Assembly (NCBI GenBank): GCA_026394055.1
Contig: JAPKYZ010000043.1
Coordinates: 1-64,000, forward strand
Source: Acidobacteriota bacterium
Lineage (GTDB): Bacteria > Acidobacteriota > Terriglobia > Bryobacterales > Bryobacteraceae
DNA length: 64,000 bases
Reading direction: 5' to 3'
Below are positions 7,504 through 16,777 of the stretch, piece by piece. Within the stretch, counting starts at the first letter, position 1. The number at the start of each line of letters is the position of its first letter. The notes under the pieces were generated by a model. It saw only the letters and a list, made by a program, of their open reading frames with translations, did no database searches and was not told the DNA's origin. The translations under genes and the position numbers were made by a program.

Positions 7504-9678
7504 CTACGCCAGCGACTGCCGGCCGAGCTTATCACCGTAGAGCGCCGCCAGCACCTTATCAGGCGTCACCGGCAGGGTGGGCACGCGAACACCAATCGCA
7601 TTGGCGACCGCATTGGCGATGGCCGCCACGCCGCCGATGGCGCAGGGTTCGCCCAAACCAATCACGCCGCGCTTGTCGTGCTCCGGCGAGATGTCCATGT
7701 GGACCTGCATCTCGCCAATATCGGAGATGCCGGCCAGCTTGTAGAACTCCATGTCGGCGTTCATCACGCGGCCCGTCATTTCGTCCATGATGCGCTCTTC
7801 CATCAGCGCACCGCAGACGCTCATGATCATGGCGCCGTAGACTTGGCTTTCGGCGGTCTTGGGGTTCACGACCAGGCCGCAATCCTGCACAGCGATGATC
7901 TTGTTCACCTTCACGACGCCGGTTTCGATGTCGACGGTGACGTCGGCCATCTGGATGCCGCCCACGCCCTGGGTGTTCAAGCCACCGGGGTTCTTGGGGT
8001 CGTTCTTGCCGGTCTCGGAGATCGACTTGACGCCCAACTTCTGGCAGGCCGCCTTCCAGGAGATCTGCTTCGAGGGGTTGCCCTTGACGCGGATCGTGGA
8101 ATCGACTGCTTCCAGTTGATCCGCCGTGGTGCCGAGCGAGCCAGCTACCGCTTCCATCAACTTTTCGAGCGCGTTGGCTGCTGCTTTCAGCGACGATGAC
8201 GAAACGCCGCCGATCGTGGTGGAACCACCCGATGCGCCCGAGGGCGGATAGATGTTCTCACCCAGCTTCACCTTCACTTCGGTGTGCGAAAGGCCCAGCA
8301 TTTCGGCCACCACCATGGCGATCGCGGTCCGGGTACCGGTGCCGATGTCCTGGCTGCCGATCTCGATCTCGACCACACCATCCGGATGCACGTTCACGCG
8401 GCATTCACTGGCGTGACCCGCGCCACCCCAGGTGGCAATACCCATGCCCAGGCCGCGGCGCAAGTGGCTCGATCCGGCCACCAAGCTGATCTTGTGCTTT
8501 TCGCCGCGCTGATGCCAGTGCTGCGACCATTCGATCATTTCCTTGGCCTTGGCGATCTGCTTGCGGTAGACGTCCGCGCGCGCCGTGTAGCCCAGGTTCT
8601 TGTCGAACAGCTCCGTCGGGTCCATCTTCAGCTTGGCCGCCAGATCTTCCAGCGCCGCGCAAGTGATGAAAGAGGCCTGCGGGTGATTCGGAGCGCGCCA
8701 CGCCCGGGCGCCACCCGTGTTGGTGGAGACCGCCGTGTGGTTCATCCGCTTGTTCGGGATGGACGTGAAGACATAAGGGATGGGGGCCATGCCGCCACCA
8801 CCAACGCCGCCCGTGGCCCAGCTATCGGACTGCCAACCAGTAATCGTGCCGTCCTTCTTGGCCGAAACCTTCACCTTGGCGTAGGCCGAGGGACGGACGC
8901 CCGCGATGGTCAGCTCTTGTGCCCGATCCAGGAACAGCTTCACCGGCTTGCCGCCCGCCGTCTTCGACATCAGCGCGCTTTCGCGGCCCCAGATGTCGGA
9001 GGGGAACTTGGCGCCGAAACCGCCGCCCATGTAGTCCATCTTGACGTTGACACTGTTGACCGGCACGCTGAGGGAGCGCGCCAAGTCACCACCAATGCCC
9101 GAGACATTCTGCGTCGAGGGGAAGTATTCGATCTTGTCGCCCTTCCACTCCACCACTTGGCCGTGGCCTTCGAGACAACAGTGCGTCAACACCGGAATGC
9201 CATAGGAGCCTTCAACGGTGACGTCGGCTTCACGGAACGCCTTGTCCGGATCGCCGGTCACCTGCTCACCCGCTGCCTTAGCGCGAGGACCGGCCTTGGC
9301 CAGATCATCTTCGCGCACCAGGTGCGGCATCACTTCGTAATCCACCTTGATGGCGCGCATCGCGTCGCGAGCAATCGGCTCGGTCTCAGCGGCGATGTAG
9401 GCGATCTCCGCGCCCGCCCACTGAATCTCCGTGCCGGCCGGAGCCACCACGCGGATGTCAGCGACGCCCTTCATGGCTTTGGCGGCGGCCAGATCGATCG
9501 ACTTCACCTTCGCGTGAGCGTGCGGGCTGGTCAAGATCACGCCGAACAGCGTGCCGGGCCGGTTCAGGTCTGAAGGGTACTTTGCCTTGCCGCTCGACTT
9601 TGCAATGCCATCCAAGCGGCTGATCCGCTTGCCGACAACGCGGCGCTTTTCCATCGGTGGCCATTTGTATTCGGGCAT
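7504..9678 (-). CDS. Molybdopterin-binding aldehyde oxidoreductase subunit
   Basis: A 724-aa catalytic subunit of the xanthine dehydrogenase family (YagR/PaoC-like, which is 732 aa in E. coli). It has the N-terminal a/b hammerhead domain (GKRISRLDGIAKSSGKAKY), the Mo-cofactor domains with GGGFGAKFPS, and the conserved active-site Glu in GLGEPCAIGG (about E677). It oxidises aldehydes or N-heterocycles with water as oxygen source; the exact substrate is not readable. It has no signal peptide of its own and would be exported with the Tat-carrying Fe-S subunit, as in PaoABC. It lies 30 bp after the Fe-S gene. Confidence 0.93.
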   Translation of the reverse strand: MPEYKWPPMEKRRVVGKRISRLDGIAKSSGKAKYPSDLNRPGTLFGVILTSPHAHAKVKSIDLAAAKAMKGVADIRVVAPAGTEIQWAGAEIAYIAAETEPIARDAMRAIKVDYEVMPHLVREDDLAKAGPRAKAAGEQVTGDPDKAFREADVTVEGSYGIPVLTHCCLEGHGQVVEWKGDKIEYFPSTQNVSGIGGDLARSLSVPVNSVNVKMDYMGGGFGAKFPSDIWGRESALMSKTAGGKPVKLFLDRAQELTIAGVRPSAYAKVKVSAKKDGTITGWQSDSWATGGVGGGGMAPIPYVFTSIPNKRMNHTAVSTNTGGARAWRAPNHPQASFITCAALEDLAAKLKMDPTELFDKNLGYTARADVYRKQIAKAKEMIEWSQHWHQRGEKHKISLVAGSSHLRRGLGMGIATWGGAGHASECRVNVHPDGVVEIEIGSQDIGTGTRTAIAMVVAEMLGLSHTEVKVKLGENIYPPSGASGGSTTIGGVSSSSLKAAANALEKLMEAVAGSLGTTADQLEAVDSTIRVKGNPSKQISWKAACQKLGVKSISETGKNDPKNPGGLNTQGVGGIQMADVTVDIETGVVKVNKIIAVQDCGLVVNPKTAESQVYGAMIMSVCGALMEERIMDEMTGRVMNADMEFYKLAGISDIGEMQVHMDISPEHDKRGVIGLGEPCAIGGVAAIANAVANAIGVRVPTLPVTPDKVLAALYGDKLGRQSLA

Positions 9679-9708
9679 CGTGGGTTCCTTTCCTCTTCTC
9701 CGGTTCGA

Positions 9709-10323
9709 CTACGCCTTCAGATTCTTGGCCGCCGTCAGCACTGCCTGACGAATGCCGACATACGTACCGCAGCGGCAGAGATTGCCACCCAAACCGGCCT
9801 TCACCTGGTCATAGGTGGGTGACGGGTTGCGGTCCAAAAAGCCCTTGGAGGCCATGACGAAGCCGGGCGTGCAATAACCGCACTGCTGGGCGTCGTGCTC
9901 GACAAAGGCGGGGACGATCGGGTGCGGCTTGGAGCCCGCGGTGAGGCTTTCGATCGTTTCGATCTTCTTGCCTTGGGCGTCCACCGCCAGCATGGTGCAG
10001 CTGTAGACCACGCGGCCATTGGTGATGACGGTGCAGGCGCCGCAGGTGCCACGGTCGCAAACGCGCTTGGCCCCGGTCAGGTCCAGCTTATTGCGCATCG
10101 TGTCGAGGAGTGTCCAGCGAGGCTCAACGGAGGTCTTCATTTCCTTGCCGTTGATGTTCAGCGTGACGGGCACTTCGCCCGGGCCCATCGCTTTGCCGGA
10201 CTGGGCGAGTGCGTCCTGTTCGAGCAGTGCGACACCGGCGCCAGCGGCACTGGTCGATTGCAGGAACCCGCGGCGGGAAAATCCCGACGCCTTTTTGGTG
10301 GTTGGAGTTTTCGGTGTGCTCAC
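9709..10323 (-). CDS. Oxidoreductase 2Fe-2S subunit with Tat signal
   Basis: A 204-aa small subunit of the molybdenum hydroxylase. A twin-arginine signal (SRRGFLQST, residues 16-24) leads to two 2Fe-2S domains. The plant-type cluster ligands are C89, C94, C97 and C109; the second cluster uses C148, C151, C183 and C185 (CGYC and CRC). Size and Tat signal match E. coli PaoA/YagT. It is the first gene of the operon; the promoter should lie in the 137-bp AT-richer spacer shared with the divergent gene at 10461. Confidence 0.93.
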   Translation of the reverse strand: MSTPKTPTTKKASGFSRRGFLQSTSAAGAGVALLEQDALAQSGKAMGPGEVPVTLNINGKEMKTSVEPRWTLLDTMRNKLDLTGAKRVCDRGTCGACTVITNGRVVYSCTMLAVDAQGKKIETIESLTAGSKPHPIVPAFVEHDAQQCGYCTPGFVMASKGFLDRNPSPTYDQVKAGLGGNLCRCGTYVGIRQAVLTAAKNLKA

Positions 10324-10460
10324 GTGGGAATGCGGCCTCCTGTAGCCGAAAGTCGAATATATCAGATGCTACACGATGTTGTAGAGGTTACCTTTTCGCG
10401 TCAAAAGAAATTTTCGTGACGCCCCAGCACGGCGGCGTCCGACTGCGATATAAGCAGGGG

Positions 10461-11426
10461 GTGCTGAATCGCATTTTTGCTTCCCTCCTGATTCCCGGCT
10501 GCCTGCTGGCGGCCTCCTCTAGCGTGCTGATCCGGACCACGGATGGCCAGCGACTGGAAGGGCAGGCGGAGCTGACCTTGGTGGTGACGCAGGCCGGCAA
10601 GCCGGTGAAGGTAGCGGCGGCAGATCTGCTGACCGTCCACAGTGCGGCGCCGGCGTCTGATGCTGAGACGGCGAAGATCACCGCTGGCTTGGCCGCCATT
10701 GCCGGTACCGACCGCGCCGCCCGCGATTCTGCCGTACTCGAATTGACTGCCCTGGGCCTGCCCGTACTGACGCCGCTGCTGAAGGCGCTGAAAGACACCG
10801 ACCAGCATGAGCCCCGCCCGCTCTATCGCCTGTTTGAGCGCCTGATCCCGAGCTCGGCCGACGGCTTTGACCGGACCGCCAGCCTGGTCCGACTAGCCAA
10901 CGGCACCGCCCTGCGCGGCGGGCTGCCCACCGGGTCACTGAAGGTGAAGAAGGCGGATGGCAGCTCGGTGGATGTCGCCTGGAACTCTATCCGTACGCTC
11001 GCCGTCCGCCGCAAAGCGGTCTCGCGCACGGTGGGTGTGCATTCGCTGAAGCACTGCGTGCAGATCGAATATCTCGACACGGGCGTGGTGCTGAGCGCGA
11101 CTTCAAAGCTCGATTCCAGCGCCAAAGGCTTCGTGCGCCTCAGCTGGAATGACGACGGCTGGGCCACCGACGCCGATGGTTTGAAGAAGCCCGGGTCGCC
11201 TGCGTACAAGACCAATCTGGTGAACGGCCACCCGTTCGGCGCTCTGGTGGGGCGCATCGAGACGGGCGAGATGTTCACGCTGGGGCAGAAGGCATCAAAG
11301 ACGGGCCTCGCGGCGGGGCGACTGACGCTGGCGGTGAATGACAACGGGCACTGGCAGAACAATGTGGGGACTTTTGCGGTGACCTTCACCGCGACGGATG
11401 CTTATGATTTGGGGGATGCGCAGTAG
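10461..11426 (+). CDS. Secreted protein with LecA-like C-terminal domain
   Basis: A protein of about 321 aa with a hydrophobic leader (NRIFASLLIPGCLLAAS), possibly a weak lipobox around PGC. The middle part has a helical repeat-like segment followed by a small beta domain (RLANGTALRGGLPTGSLKVK). The last 110 residues (NGHPFGALVGRIETGE..., LTLAVNDN..., NVGTF) resemble the PA-IL/LecA-type sugar-binding beta-sandwich. No ATG fits. GTG at 10461 is the best start before the leader and GTG at 10416 is an alternative. Its role is unknown; carbohydrate binding is an inference from the domain pattern. Confidence 0.65.
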   Translation: MLNRIFASLLIPGCLLAASSSVLIRTTDGQRLEGQAELTLVVTQAGKPVKVAAADLLTVHSAAPASDAETAKITAGLAAIAGTDRAARDSAVLELTALGLPVLTPLLKALKDTDQHEPRPLYRLFERLIPSSADGFDRTASLVRLANGTALRGGLPTGSLKVKKADGSSVDVAWNSIRTLAVRRKAVSRTVGVHSLKHCVQIEYLDTGVVLSATSKLDSSAKGFVRLSWNDDGWATDADGLKKPGSPAYKTNLVNGHPFGALVGRIETGEMFTLGQKASKTGLAAGRLTLAVNDNGHWQNNVGTFAVTFTATDAYDLGDAQ

Positions 11427-11505
11427 TTAATCTGGTGAGCGTCAACCTGAACCCAGAACGAGCGATCGGCATTCGTGACAAGGAACAGAAAGCAGCACCA
11501 ACCTT

Positions 11506-11691
11506 GTGAAGGTCCGTGATGTTTTAAAAATGCTGCGGGGCGATGGCTGGGTACTGAGGAATCAGGAGGGCAGTCACCGCCAGTTCGTCCATCCCAAGAA
11601 ACAGGGAAAGGTTACCGTCGCCGGACACGAGTCAGACGAGATGCCACCGAAAACGATGAAGTCTATACTGAAGCAAGCAGGCATTTCATGA
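11506..11691 (+). CDS. hicA: HicA-type mRNA interferase toxin
   Basis: A 61-aa double-stranded-RNA-binding-fold toxin. It has the full HicA signature: KVRDVLKMLRGDGW, then the catalytic-His segment GSHRQFVHPKKQGKVTV, and the end MKSILKQAGIS. HicA cleaves mRNA and is blocked by HicB. It starts at GTG 11506. Its stop overlaps the hicB start in ATGA, so the toxin comes first, as in classical hicAB. Confidence 0.93.
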   Translation: MKVRDVLKMLRGDGWVLRNQEGSHRQFVHPKKQGKVTVAGHESDEMPPKTMKSILKQAGIS

Positions 11692-11897
11692 ATACCTTCC
11701 TCGTACTTTTCGAGAAATCTTCCACCGGCTACGGGGCCTATGCGCCTGATCTCCCTGGCTGTGTCGCGACGGGGCGAACTCTGGAGGAGACCCGGACGCG
11801 GATGGCGAAGGCGATGGAAATGCACCTGTCTGCGATGCGTGAGGATGGCGATCCGATCCCCGAGCCGTCACACTTCGAGCTGGTGGAAGCGCTCTAG
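11688..11897 (+). CDS. hicB: HicB-type antitoxin
   Basis: A 69-aa antitoxin with the HicB partial RNase-H-like fold: FLVLFEKSSTGYGAYAPDLPGCVATGRTLEET (residues 4-35), then a helix ending in IPEPSHFELVEAL. It is short, with no C-terminal helix-turn-helix or ribbon-helix-helix domain, so autoregulation may be weak or need another factor. It overlaps hicA by 4 nt. Confidence 0.92.
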   Translation: MNTFLVLFEKSSTGYGAYAPDLPGCVATGRTLEETRTRMAKAMEMHLSAMREDGDPIPEPSHFELVEAL

Positions 11898-11978
11898 CGT
11901 GGTCTCGCACCATAACTGACGAGTCGCAGCGCCTCGCAGGCCAACCAGCCTATGCTGGCTTACCCGCCGTCTGGCCTT

Positions 11979-12551
11979 TCACTGTTGCAGCCGCCGCACG
12001 TCGTACCGCAGCGCCACCATGCCGCTTTGGTAGGCCTTGACCTCCGACAAGTGGAGAGCGACGTCGCGGTCCAGCTTTTCGAAGAACGGTATTCCTGTGC
12101 CAATTAGGACGGGCGCGATGGAGTACCGGACTTCGTCGGCCAGCCCCTGGCGCAGGCAGTCGCCGCACAGGCGACCGCCGCCGACGAACCAGATGGAGCG
12201 GAACGCCGGCCGCAGGCGCTGGTTCACGAACTGGGCTAGGTCGCCGGAATAGAACTCCACCGCATCCCGCCGCGGCAAGTCCCGACTGGTGAGCACAAAG
12301 ACTGGCTTGTCGCCGTACGCCCACCCGAACCCCTTGGCCTCAAACGCCAAGGCAGTCTCATAGGTGCGCGATCCCACGACGTAGCAGTCAATCGTCTTGA
12401 GAAACGCTTCTATGTAGGCCGGGTCGAGCGTCTCGCCGCCAGGGAATTCGTCGGCTGTCTCCAGCCAGTCAACACTACCGTCCTGGCGAGCAACAAAGCC
12501 GTCCAGGCTGGCTACCATGTGGATGGTGACGCGAGAATCCAGCAATTCCAT
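11979..12551 (-). CDS. Dihydrofolate reductase-like (RibD C-terminal) protein
   Basis: A 190-aa protein of the DHFR/RibD C-terminal-domain superfamily, seen in HMVASLDGFVARQDGSVDWL (near residue 11), the nucleotide-binding VVGSRTYETAL and WFVGGGRLCGDCL, and the end APVLIGTGIPFFE. These are NAD(P)H-dependent reductases of mostly unassigned substrates. It is complete, with no signal peptide. It sits 17 bp downstream of the dienelactone hydrolase gene on the same strand, so the two are probably co-transcribed. Confidence 0.88.
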   Translation of the reverse strand: MELLDSRVTIHMVASLDGFVARQDGSVDWLETADEFPGGETLDPAYIEAFLKTIDCYVVGSRTYETALAFEAKGFGWAYGDKPVFVLTSRDLPRRDAVEFYSGDLAQFVNQRLRPAFRSIWFVGGGRLCGDCLRQGLADEVRYSIAPVLIGTGIPFFEKLDRDVALHLSEVKAYQSGMVALRYDVRRLQQ

Positions 12552-12568
12552 CGTTGCCTCGATGAGCT

Positions 12569-13462
12569 CTACCCGCGCAGGTACTTGTTGAAGAAGTCCA
12601 TCGTCCGCTTCCAGCTCAACTCCGCCGCCGCCTTGTCGTAGCGGGGCGTGGTGTCGTTGTGGAAGCCGTGGTTGGCGCCTTCGTACATGTGCATCGTGTA
12701 GGTGGCGTGGTTGGCCTTCAGAGCTTCTTCGTAGGCGGGCCAGTTGCCGTTGATGCGGGTGTCGAGCGAGGCGTAGTGCAGCAGCAGCGGAGCCTTGATT
12801 TTGGGCACATCAGCGGCCGGAGCCTGGCCGCCGTAGTAGGGCGCGGCGGCGCTTAGGTCAGCGCCCATGCGGACGGCGAGAGTGTTCGACATACCGCCGC
12901 CGAAGCAGAAGCCGACGACGCCCACTTTGCCGTTGCAGTCCGGCCGGGCCTTCAGCCAGCGGGCGGCGGCAATGAAATCTTCCGCCATCTTCTGCTTGTC
13001 GACGCCCTGGAATAGCTTGCCGCCGGCTTCGTCGTTGCCGGGATAGCCACCGGCACTGGTGAGTCCATCGGGAGCGAAGGCGATGAAGTTTTCGGTGGCG
13101 GCGCGGCGGGCGACGTCTTCGATATAGGGGTTTAGGCCGCGGTTTTCATGGATCACCAGCACGGCCGGCAGCTTTCCGATGGCCTTGGCGGGCTTCGCAA
13201 AGTGGCCCTTGATTGCGCCATGGCCCAGCGGCGAATCGACACTGATGGTGTCGGTGACGATGCGCTTGTCGTCTTTGGGCACTTGCTGTGCCCAGGCGTA
13301 GTTGGGGGCCAGGCTCTCATAGAGCATGGTGGCCGTCACGCCACCGACGGCAAACTTCTGCGCGCCATCAAGAAACGCCCGCCGGTCGATGTCACCGTGG
13401 ACGTAAAGGTCAAACAGGTTCAGCAGTTCTTGCGGGAATTCAGAGGCGAGTTTGCGTTCCAT
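12569..13462 (-). CDS. Dienelactone hydrolase-family protein
   Basis: A 297-aa alpha/beta hydrolase of the dienelactone hydrolase family. The catalytic triad is visible as C186 in GFCFGG, D233 in SLDTR and H264 in ANHGFH, with the conserved Glu of HENRGL at E106. The first 60 residues form an extra helical region with a hydrophobic [13 protein letters not shown], typical of the YghX-like subgroup; it may be a leader or membrane-associated segment. A Cys nucleophile favours activated esters or lactones. Confidence 0.9.
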   Translation of the reverse strand: MERKLASEFPQELLNLFDLYVHGDIDRRAFLDGAQKFAVGGVTATMLYESLAPNYAWAQQVPKDDKRIVTDTISVDSPLGHGAIKGHFAKPAKAIGKLPAVLVIHENRGLNPYIEDVARRAATENFIAFAPDGLTSAGGYPGNDEAGGKLFQGVDKQKMAEDFIAAARWLKARPDCNGKVGVVGFCFGGGMSNTLAVRMGADLSAAAPYYGGQAPAADVPKIKAPLLLHYASLDTRINGNWPAYEEALKANHATYTMHMYEGANHGFHNDTTPRYDKAAAELSWKRTMDFFNKYLRG

Positions 13463-13517
13463 AAGGCTCCTTGAAGTTGAGGGAATGCGAAGAGCATAGC
13501 ATCTCGGCGGGATAATG

Positions 13518-13568
13518 CGTATCGGCGGCGATCAACAGTGTTAGACGACGCCATTATCTGCCGATACG
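13518..13568 (+). promoter_or_regulatory. Candidate operator of the Phd-YoeB module
   Basis: A 9-bp inverted repeat, CGTATCGGC at 13518-13526 and GCCGATACG at 13560-13568, lies just upstream of the antitoxin ATG at 13587. The 10-mer CGGCGGGATA also occurs twice (13505 and 13568 areas). Phd/YefM antitoxins bind palindromes at their own promoter, so this is a reasonable operator candidate. Confidence 0.45.
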
Positions 13569-13586
13569 GCGGGATATCATAGAGGC

Positions 13587-13829
13587 ATGACCCAGGTAAC
13601 GGCCACCGACGCCATGGCGGATTTGCCCCGGCTGCTGGATGAGACCTCCCGCGATCATCAGCCTCTGCTCATTACAGGACCGCGCACCAACGGCGTCCTA
13701 GTGGCCGAAGAGGACTGGAATGCCCTGCAGGAAACCCTGTACCTGGTTTCCTCCCCCGGCCTGCGGCAATCGATCTTGGACGGGATGAACACTCCGCTCA
13801 GCGAGTGTGAAGATACGCCGGGCTGGTGA
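13587..13829 (+). CDS. Phd/YefM-family antitoxin
   Basis: An 80-aa antitoxin of the Phd/YefM fold. An N-terminal VTATDAMADLPRLLDET segment (strand-helix) is followed by a GVLVAEEDWNALQETLYLVS segment and an acidic C-terminal tail. It neutralises the toxin encoded next and normally represses the operon. The stop overlaps the toxin start in GTGA. Confidence 0.9.
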   Translation: MTQVTATDAMADLPRLLDETSRDHQPLLITGPRTNGVLVAEEDWNALQETLYLVSSPGLRQSILDGMNTPLSECEDTPGW

Positions 13830-14098
13830 GCCAAACGGTGTGGAAACTGGTCTACACCAAGGACGCCCGCAAGGACGCCGCCCGCTTGGTCCAATCCAAC
13901 CTGCGCGGTCGAGCGGAAACGCTGCTCCGGCTGATTGAGACCGATCCCTATCAGCAGCCACCGCCACTGGAGAAACTGGTGGGCGATCTCAACGGTGCCT
14001 TTTCCCGCCGCATCAATATTCAACACCGCCTTGTCTATCAGGTCTATCCGGCCGAGCGGACGGTGAAGATCTTGCGCATGTGGACCCACTACGAGTAG
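13826..14098 (+). CDS. YoeB/RelE-type mRNA interferase toxin
   Basis: A 90-aa Txe/YoeB toxin with the pattern WKLVYTKDARKDAARL, LEKLVGDLNGAFSRRINIQHRLVYQV and the C-terminal ILRMWTHYE. YoeB cleaves mRNA at the ribosomal A site using Glu, Arg, His and Tyr residues; counterparts are present in RRINIQHRLVY and the final H-Y. GTG at 13826 is the start, coupled to the antitoxin. Confidence 0.92.
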   Translation: MSQTVWKLVYTKDARKDAARLVQSNLRGRAETLLRLIETDPYQQPPPLEKLVGDLNGAFSRRINIQHRLVYQVYPAERTVKILRMWTHYE

Positions 14099-14156
14099 CC
14101 GACAATCCCAGCCTGCCGGTTCCATTACTGAGCGCGGCGTCATATACTCACGGTCG

Positions 14157-15491
14157 ATGCTCCGACGCACTTTTCTTTCGACCACCGCGGGCTCACTCGC
14201 CGCCAGTCAACTCCCGATCGACTCCAAGCCTCGCCGCGTGGGGCTGATTGGCACGGGGTGGTACGGCAAAGGCGATCTGATCCGTTTGCTGCAGGTGGCG
14301 CCGAACACCGAAGTGGTCTCGCTGTGCGACGTCGACAAGCGCATGCTGGCCGCGGCGGCGGACCAGATTGGGGCGCGGCAGACGTCCAAGAAGAAGCCGC
14401 GGACCTATGGCGACTACCGCGAGATGCTAAAGCAGAAGGATCTCGACATCGTCCTGATCGCGACGCCCGACCACTGGCATGCGCTGCCGATGATTGAGGC
14501 GGTGAAGAGCGGCGCGGACGTCTACTGCCAGAAGCCAATTTCGCTGGATGTCATTGAAGGCCAGGCGATGCTGGCGGCGGCGCGGAAGTACAACAAGGTG
14601 GTGCAGATCGGCACGCAACGCCGGTCGACCCCGCACTTGATTGAGGCGCGGGACCGCATCATCAAGGAAGGCAAGCTGGGCAAGATCGCCTACGCCGAGG
14701 TCTACTGCTACTACCACATGCGGGCTACGCAAACGCCGCCCGATTCCGCCCCGCCCGACTACCTCGACTACGAAATGTGGACCGGACCCGCCGCCATGCG
14801 GCCCTACAATTCACTGATCCATCCGCGCAGTTGGCGAGCGTTTGAAGAGTACGGCAACGGCATCATGGGCGACATGTGCGTCCACATGCTGGACATGGTG
14901 CGTTGGATGCTGGACCTGGGGGCGCCAACGAAAATCAGCTCCGCCGGCGGCATCTTGATCGACAAGGCCAGCAAGGCCAACATCCCGGATACGCAGGAAG
15001 CGACGTTTGATTTTGGGCCGATCAAAGTGAACTGGACACACCGCAGCTGGGGCCATCCGCCGGACCCGGCGTATCCGTGGGGCGCCACCATCTATGGCGA
15101 CAAGGGCACGCTGAAGGCCAGCGTGATGAGCTACGACTTTACCCCACTGGGCGGTGGCCAGCCCGTGCACAAGGACGTCACCTACGAGTTCGAGCAGTAC
15201 CCCGAAGACCGCACCGAGAAGGATCTGGAGCGCCACGTCGCCCCGGCCATCCGCGGCCACATGGTGGACCTGCTGCAAGCCATCGAGAAGCGCAGCAAGC
15301 CGGTGGCGGATATCGAGCAGGGCTACATCTCCTCCACCGCCTGCATTCTGGCCAACCTGGCACTCAAGACCGGACGCACGATCAACTGGGATCCGGTGAA
15401 GGGCCGCGCGGTTGGCGATGAAGAGATCAACCGGATGCTGGCGCGCCCGTACCGCAAGCCGTGGGTGCATCCGACGCCGGACAAGGTTTAG
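14157..15491 (+). CDS. Tat-exported Gfo/Idh/MocA oxidoreductase
   Basis: A 444-aa NAD(P)-dependent oxidoreductase. A twin-arginine leader (MLRRTFLSTTAGS) precedes a Rossmann fold with GTGWYG (residues 32-37), the IATPDHWH strand and K126 in the QKPISLD motif that holds the catalytic Lys. The C-terminal Gfo/Idh beta-sheet domain follows. Family members act on sugars, inositols or glycosides. The Tat signal implies a periplasmic protein carrying its own bound cofactor, common in this lineage. It is monocistronic; a second family member lies at 58335. Confidence 0.92.
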   Translation: MLRRTFLSTTAGSLAASQLPIDSKPRRVGLIGTGWYGKGDLIRLLQVAPNTEVVSLCDVDKRMLAAAADQIGARQTSKKKPRTYGDYREMLKQKDLDIVLIATPDHWHALPMIEAVKSGADVYCQKPISLDVIEGQAMLAAARKYNKVVQIGTQRRSTPHLIEARDRIIKEGKLGKIAYAEVYCYYHMRATQTPPDSAPPDYLDYEMWTGPAAMRPYNSLIHPRSWRAFEEYGNGIMGDMCVHMLDMVRWMLDLGAPTKISSAGGILIDKASKANIPDTQEATFDFGPIKVNWTHRSWGHPPDPAYPWGATIYGDKGTLKASVMSYDFTPLGGGQPVHKDVTYEFEQYPEDRTEKDLERHVAPAIRGHMVDLLQAIEKRSKPVADIEQGYISSTACILANLALKTGRTINWDPVKGRAVGDEEINRMLARPYRKPWVHPTPDKV

Positions 15492-15568
15492 CCAACGCCG
15501 GTTTCTTGCTGGCAAACTTCCGTGGGGCGTGATGTCCCATTTTTGACTGCGCGCTCGCTGTAGCAGTC

Positions 15569-16777
15569 ATGAATCGAATTTGCGTTCTGTTTACCATCAG
15601 CGCGGCGGGAATCCTCACACAGGCACCTGCTGCCTTTAGCCAAGCGCCGGTGGCACCGGTCATCAGCCCGGTTACCGCCAGCTCAACGACGATCACTGTG
15701 AATTGCACGAGCGGCGCGACCGTGCGATTGACCTTTGCCAGCCCTGACTTGGATCCGATCGACCAGCCCTGCGCGGCCAATGGGACGGCCACCATCACCG
15801 TCTCTGCGGGCGGGCTCACGCCGGGCCAAGTGATCAATGCCATTCAGTCCAGCAACGGGGCGGACAGCGGACTGGCGACCATTACCGTGCCGGCCACAAA
15901 CCTGTTCTGGGGCCGGACCCGCGCAAATGGGTCGGCGGGCATCATGCTCTCCAAGGATCGGGAGGATTTCTCCAAGGCCGACATGTTTTTGGAGTTGGAG
16001 ACCGAAAAGAACTGGATTCAATCGAAGAACAAGCGGGTCTTTGTGACCACATTCTTCGACGCCTTCGTGACGGCTGTCCCGGTGGCGCCCAACAATCCAA
16101 CCAGTACGGTCACCGCACCCCCGACGCCTGCGTCCGGCGGGACGGGGAACGGAACGGGCACGGGGACGGGCATGACCGGGAACACGGGCACCACCGCAAC
16201 CACAACGCCCGGCAACTTCGACTTTGACACGTTCAAAGCCTCAAAGAAGGCGGCAATCCTGCGGGTGGGTTTGTACGTGCCTGTCGTCATCTCCAAATGG
16301 CAGTTCGGTGGGGCCGAGCATGGACTGTTCGTTGCACCGGTCGGCAAGGCTGGCATCCAAACAATTCTCGACCGGAAGGATCAGCAGACGGGTGGCGCGG
16401 TTACCAGCAACACGCAGGTCTATGACGACCTCTACAACTTTCACTCGATCGGTGCCCGGTTCGGCCATCTGGAACTGAACAAGGACCGCAACAGTGCGCC
16501 GGAACTAATGAGTTATCTCGATTTCTCAATGGGCCGGTTTGAGAACTTTGAGTTCTGCCGCGTCGCGAAGGGACAGTCCGAACTGACTTCCTGCACCAAT
16601 CCGGTGCTGAAGGACTTCTACCGGGTCCGCCCGTGGCGGTACGTCTTCGAGGGGCGCTTGAAGATTCCTACGAAGATCCCGATGTACGTGGGGTTCTATG
16701 CCAATGGCGGCAAGGGTCCGGACGATCTCCGGTTCGTCTTTGGCACGTCGTTCGACTTGGCGAAGCTGAAGTTCTGA
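15569..16777 (+). CDS. Putative outer-membrane protein of unknown function
   Basis: A 402-aa exported protein I cannot assign. A signal peptide (MNRICVLFTISAAG... to FSQ-AP) is followed by an Ig-like beta domain (about residues 28-110) with two Cys. A linker rich in Gly, Thr and Pro (about 175-215, GTGTGTG type) interrupts the second half. Residues 225-402 have alternating beta-strand character and end in LKF, as outer-membrane barrels do. The Gly/Thr linker DNA (16136-16200) is a short imperfect repeat that may vary in length. Confidence 0.7.
   Translation: MNRICVLFTISAAGILTQAPAAFSQAPVAPVISPVTASSTTITVNCTSGATVRLTFASPDLDPIDQPCAANGTATITVSAGGLTPGQVINAIQSSNGADSGLATITVPATNLFWGRTRANGSAGIMLSKDREDFSKADMFLELETEKNWIQSKNKRVFVTTFFDAFVTAVPVAPNNPTSTVTAPPTPASGGTGNGTGTGTGMTGNTGTTATTTPGNFDFDTFKASKKAAILRVGLYVPVVISKWQFGGAEHGLFVAPVGKAGIQTILDRKDQQTGGAVTSNTQVYDDLYNFHSIGARFGHLELNKDRNSAPELMSYLDFSMGRFENFEFCRVAKGQSELTSCTNPVLKDFYRVRPWRYVFEGRLKIPTKIPMYVGFYANGGKGPDDLRFVFGTSFDLAKLKF

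Noticed and set aside
16136-16200. Gly/Thr repeat in the putative outer-membrane protein considered as a frameshift or phase-variation tract
   Set aside because: The frame stays open through it and the repeat is imperfect; it reads as an ordinary Gly/Thr linker.
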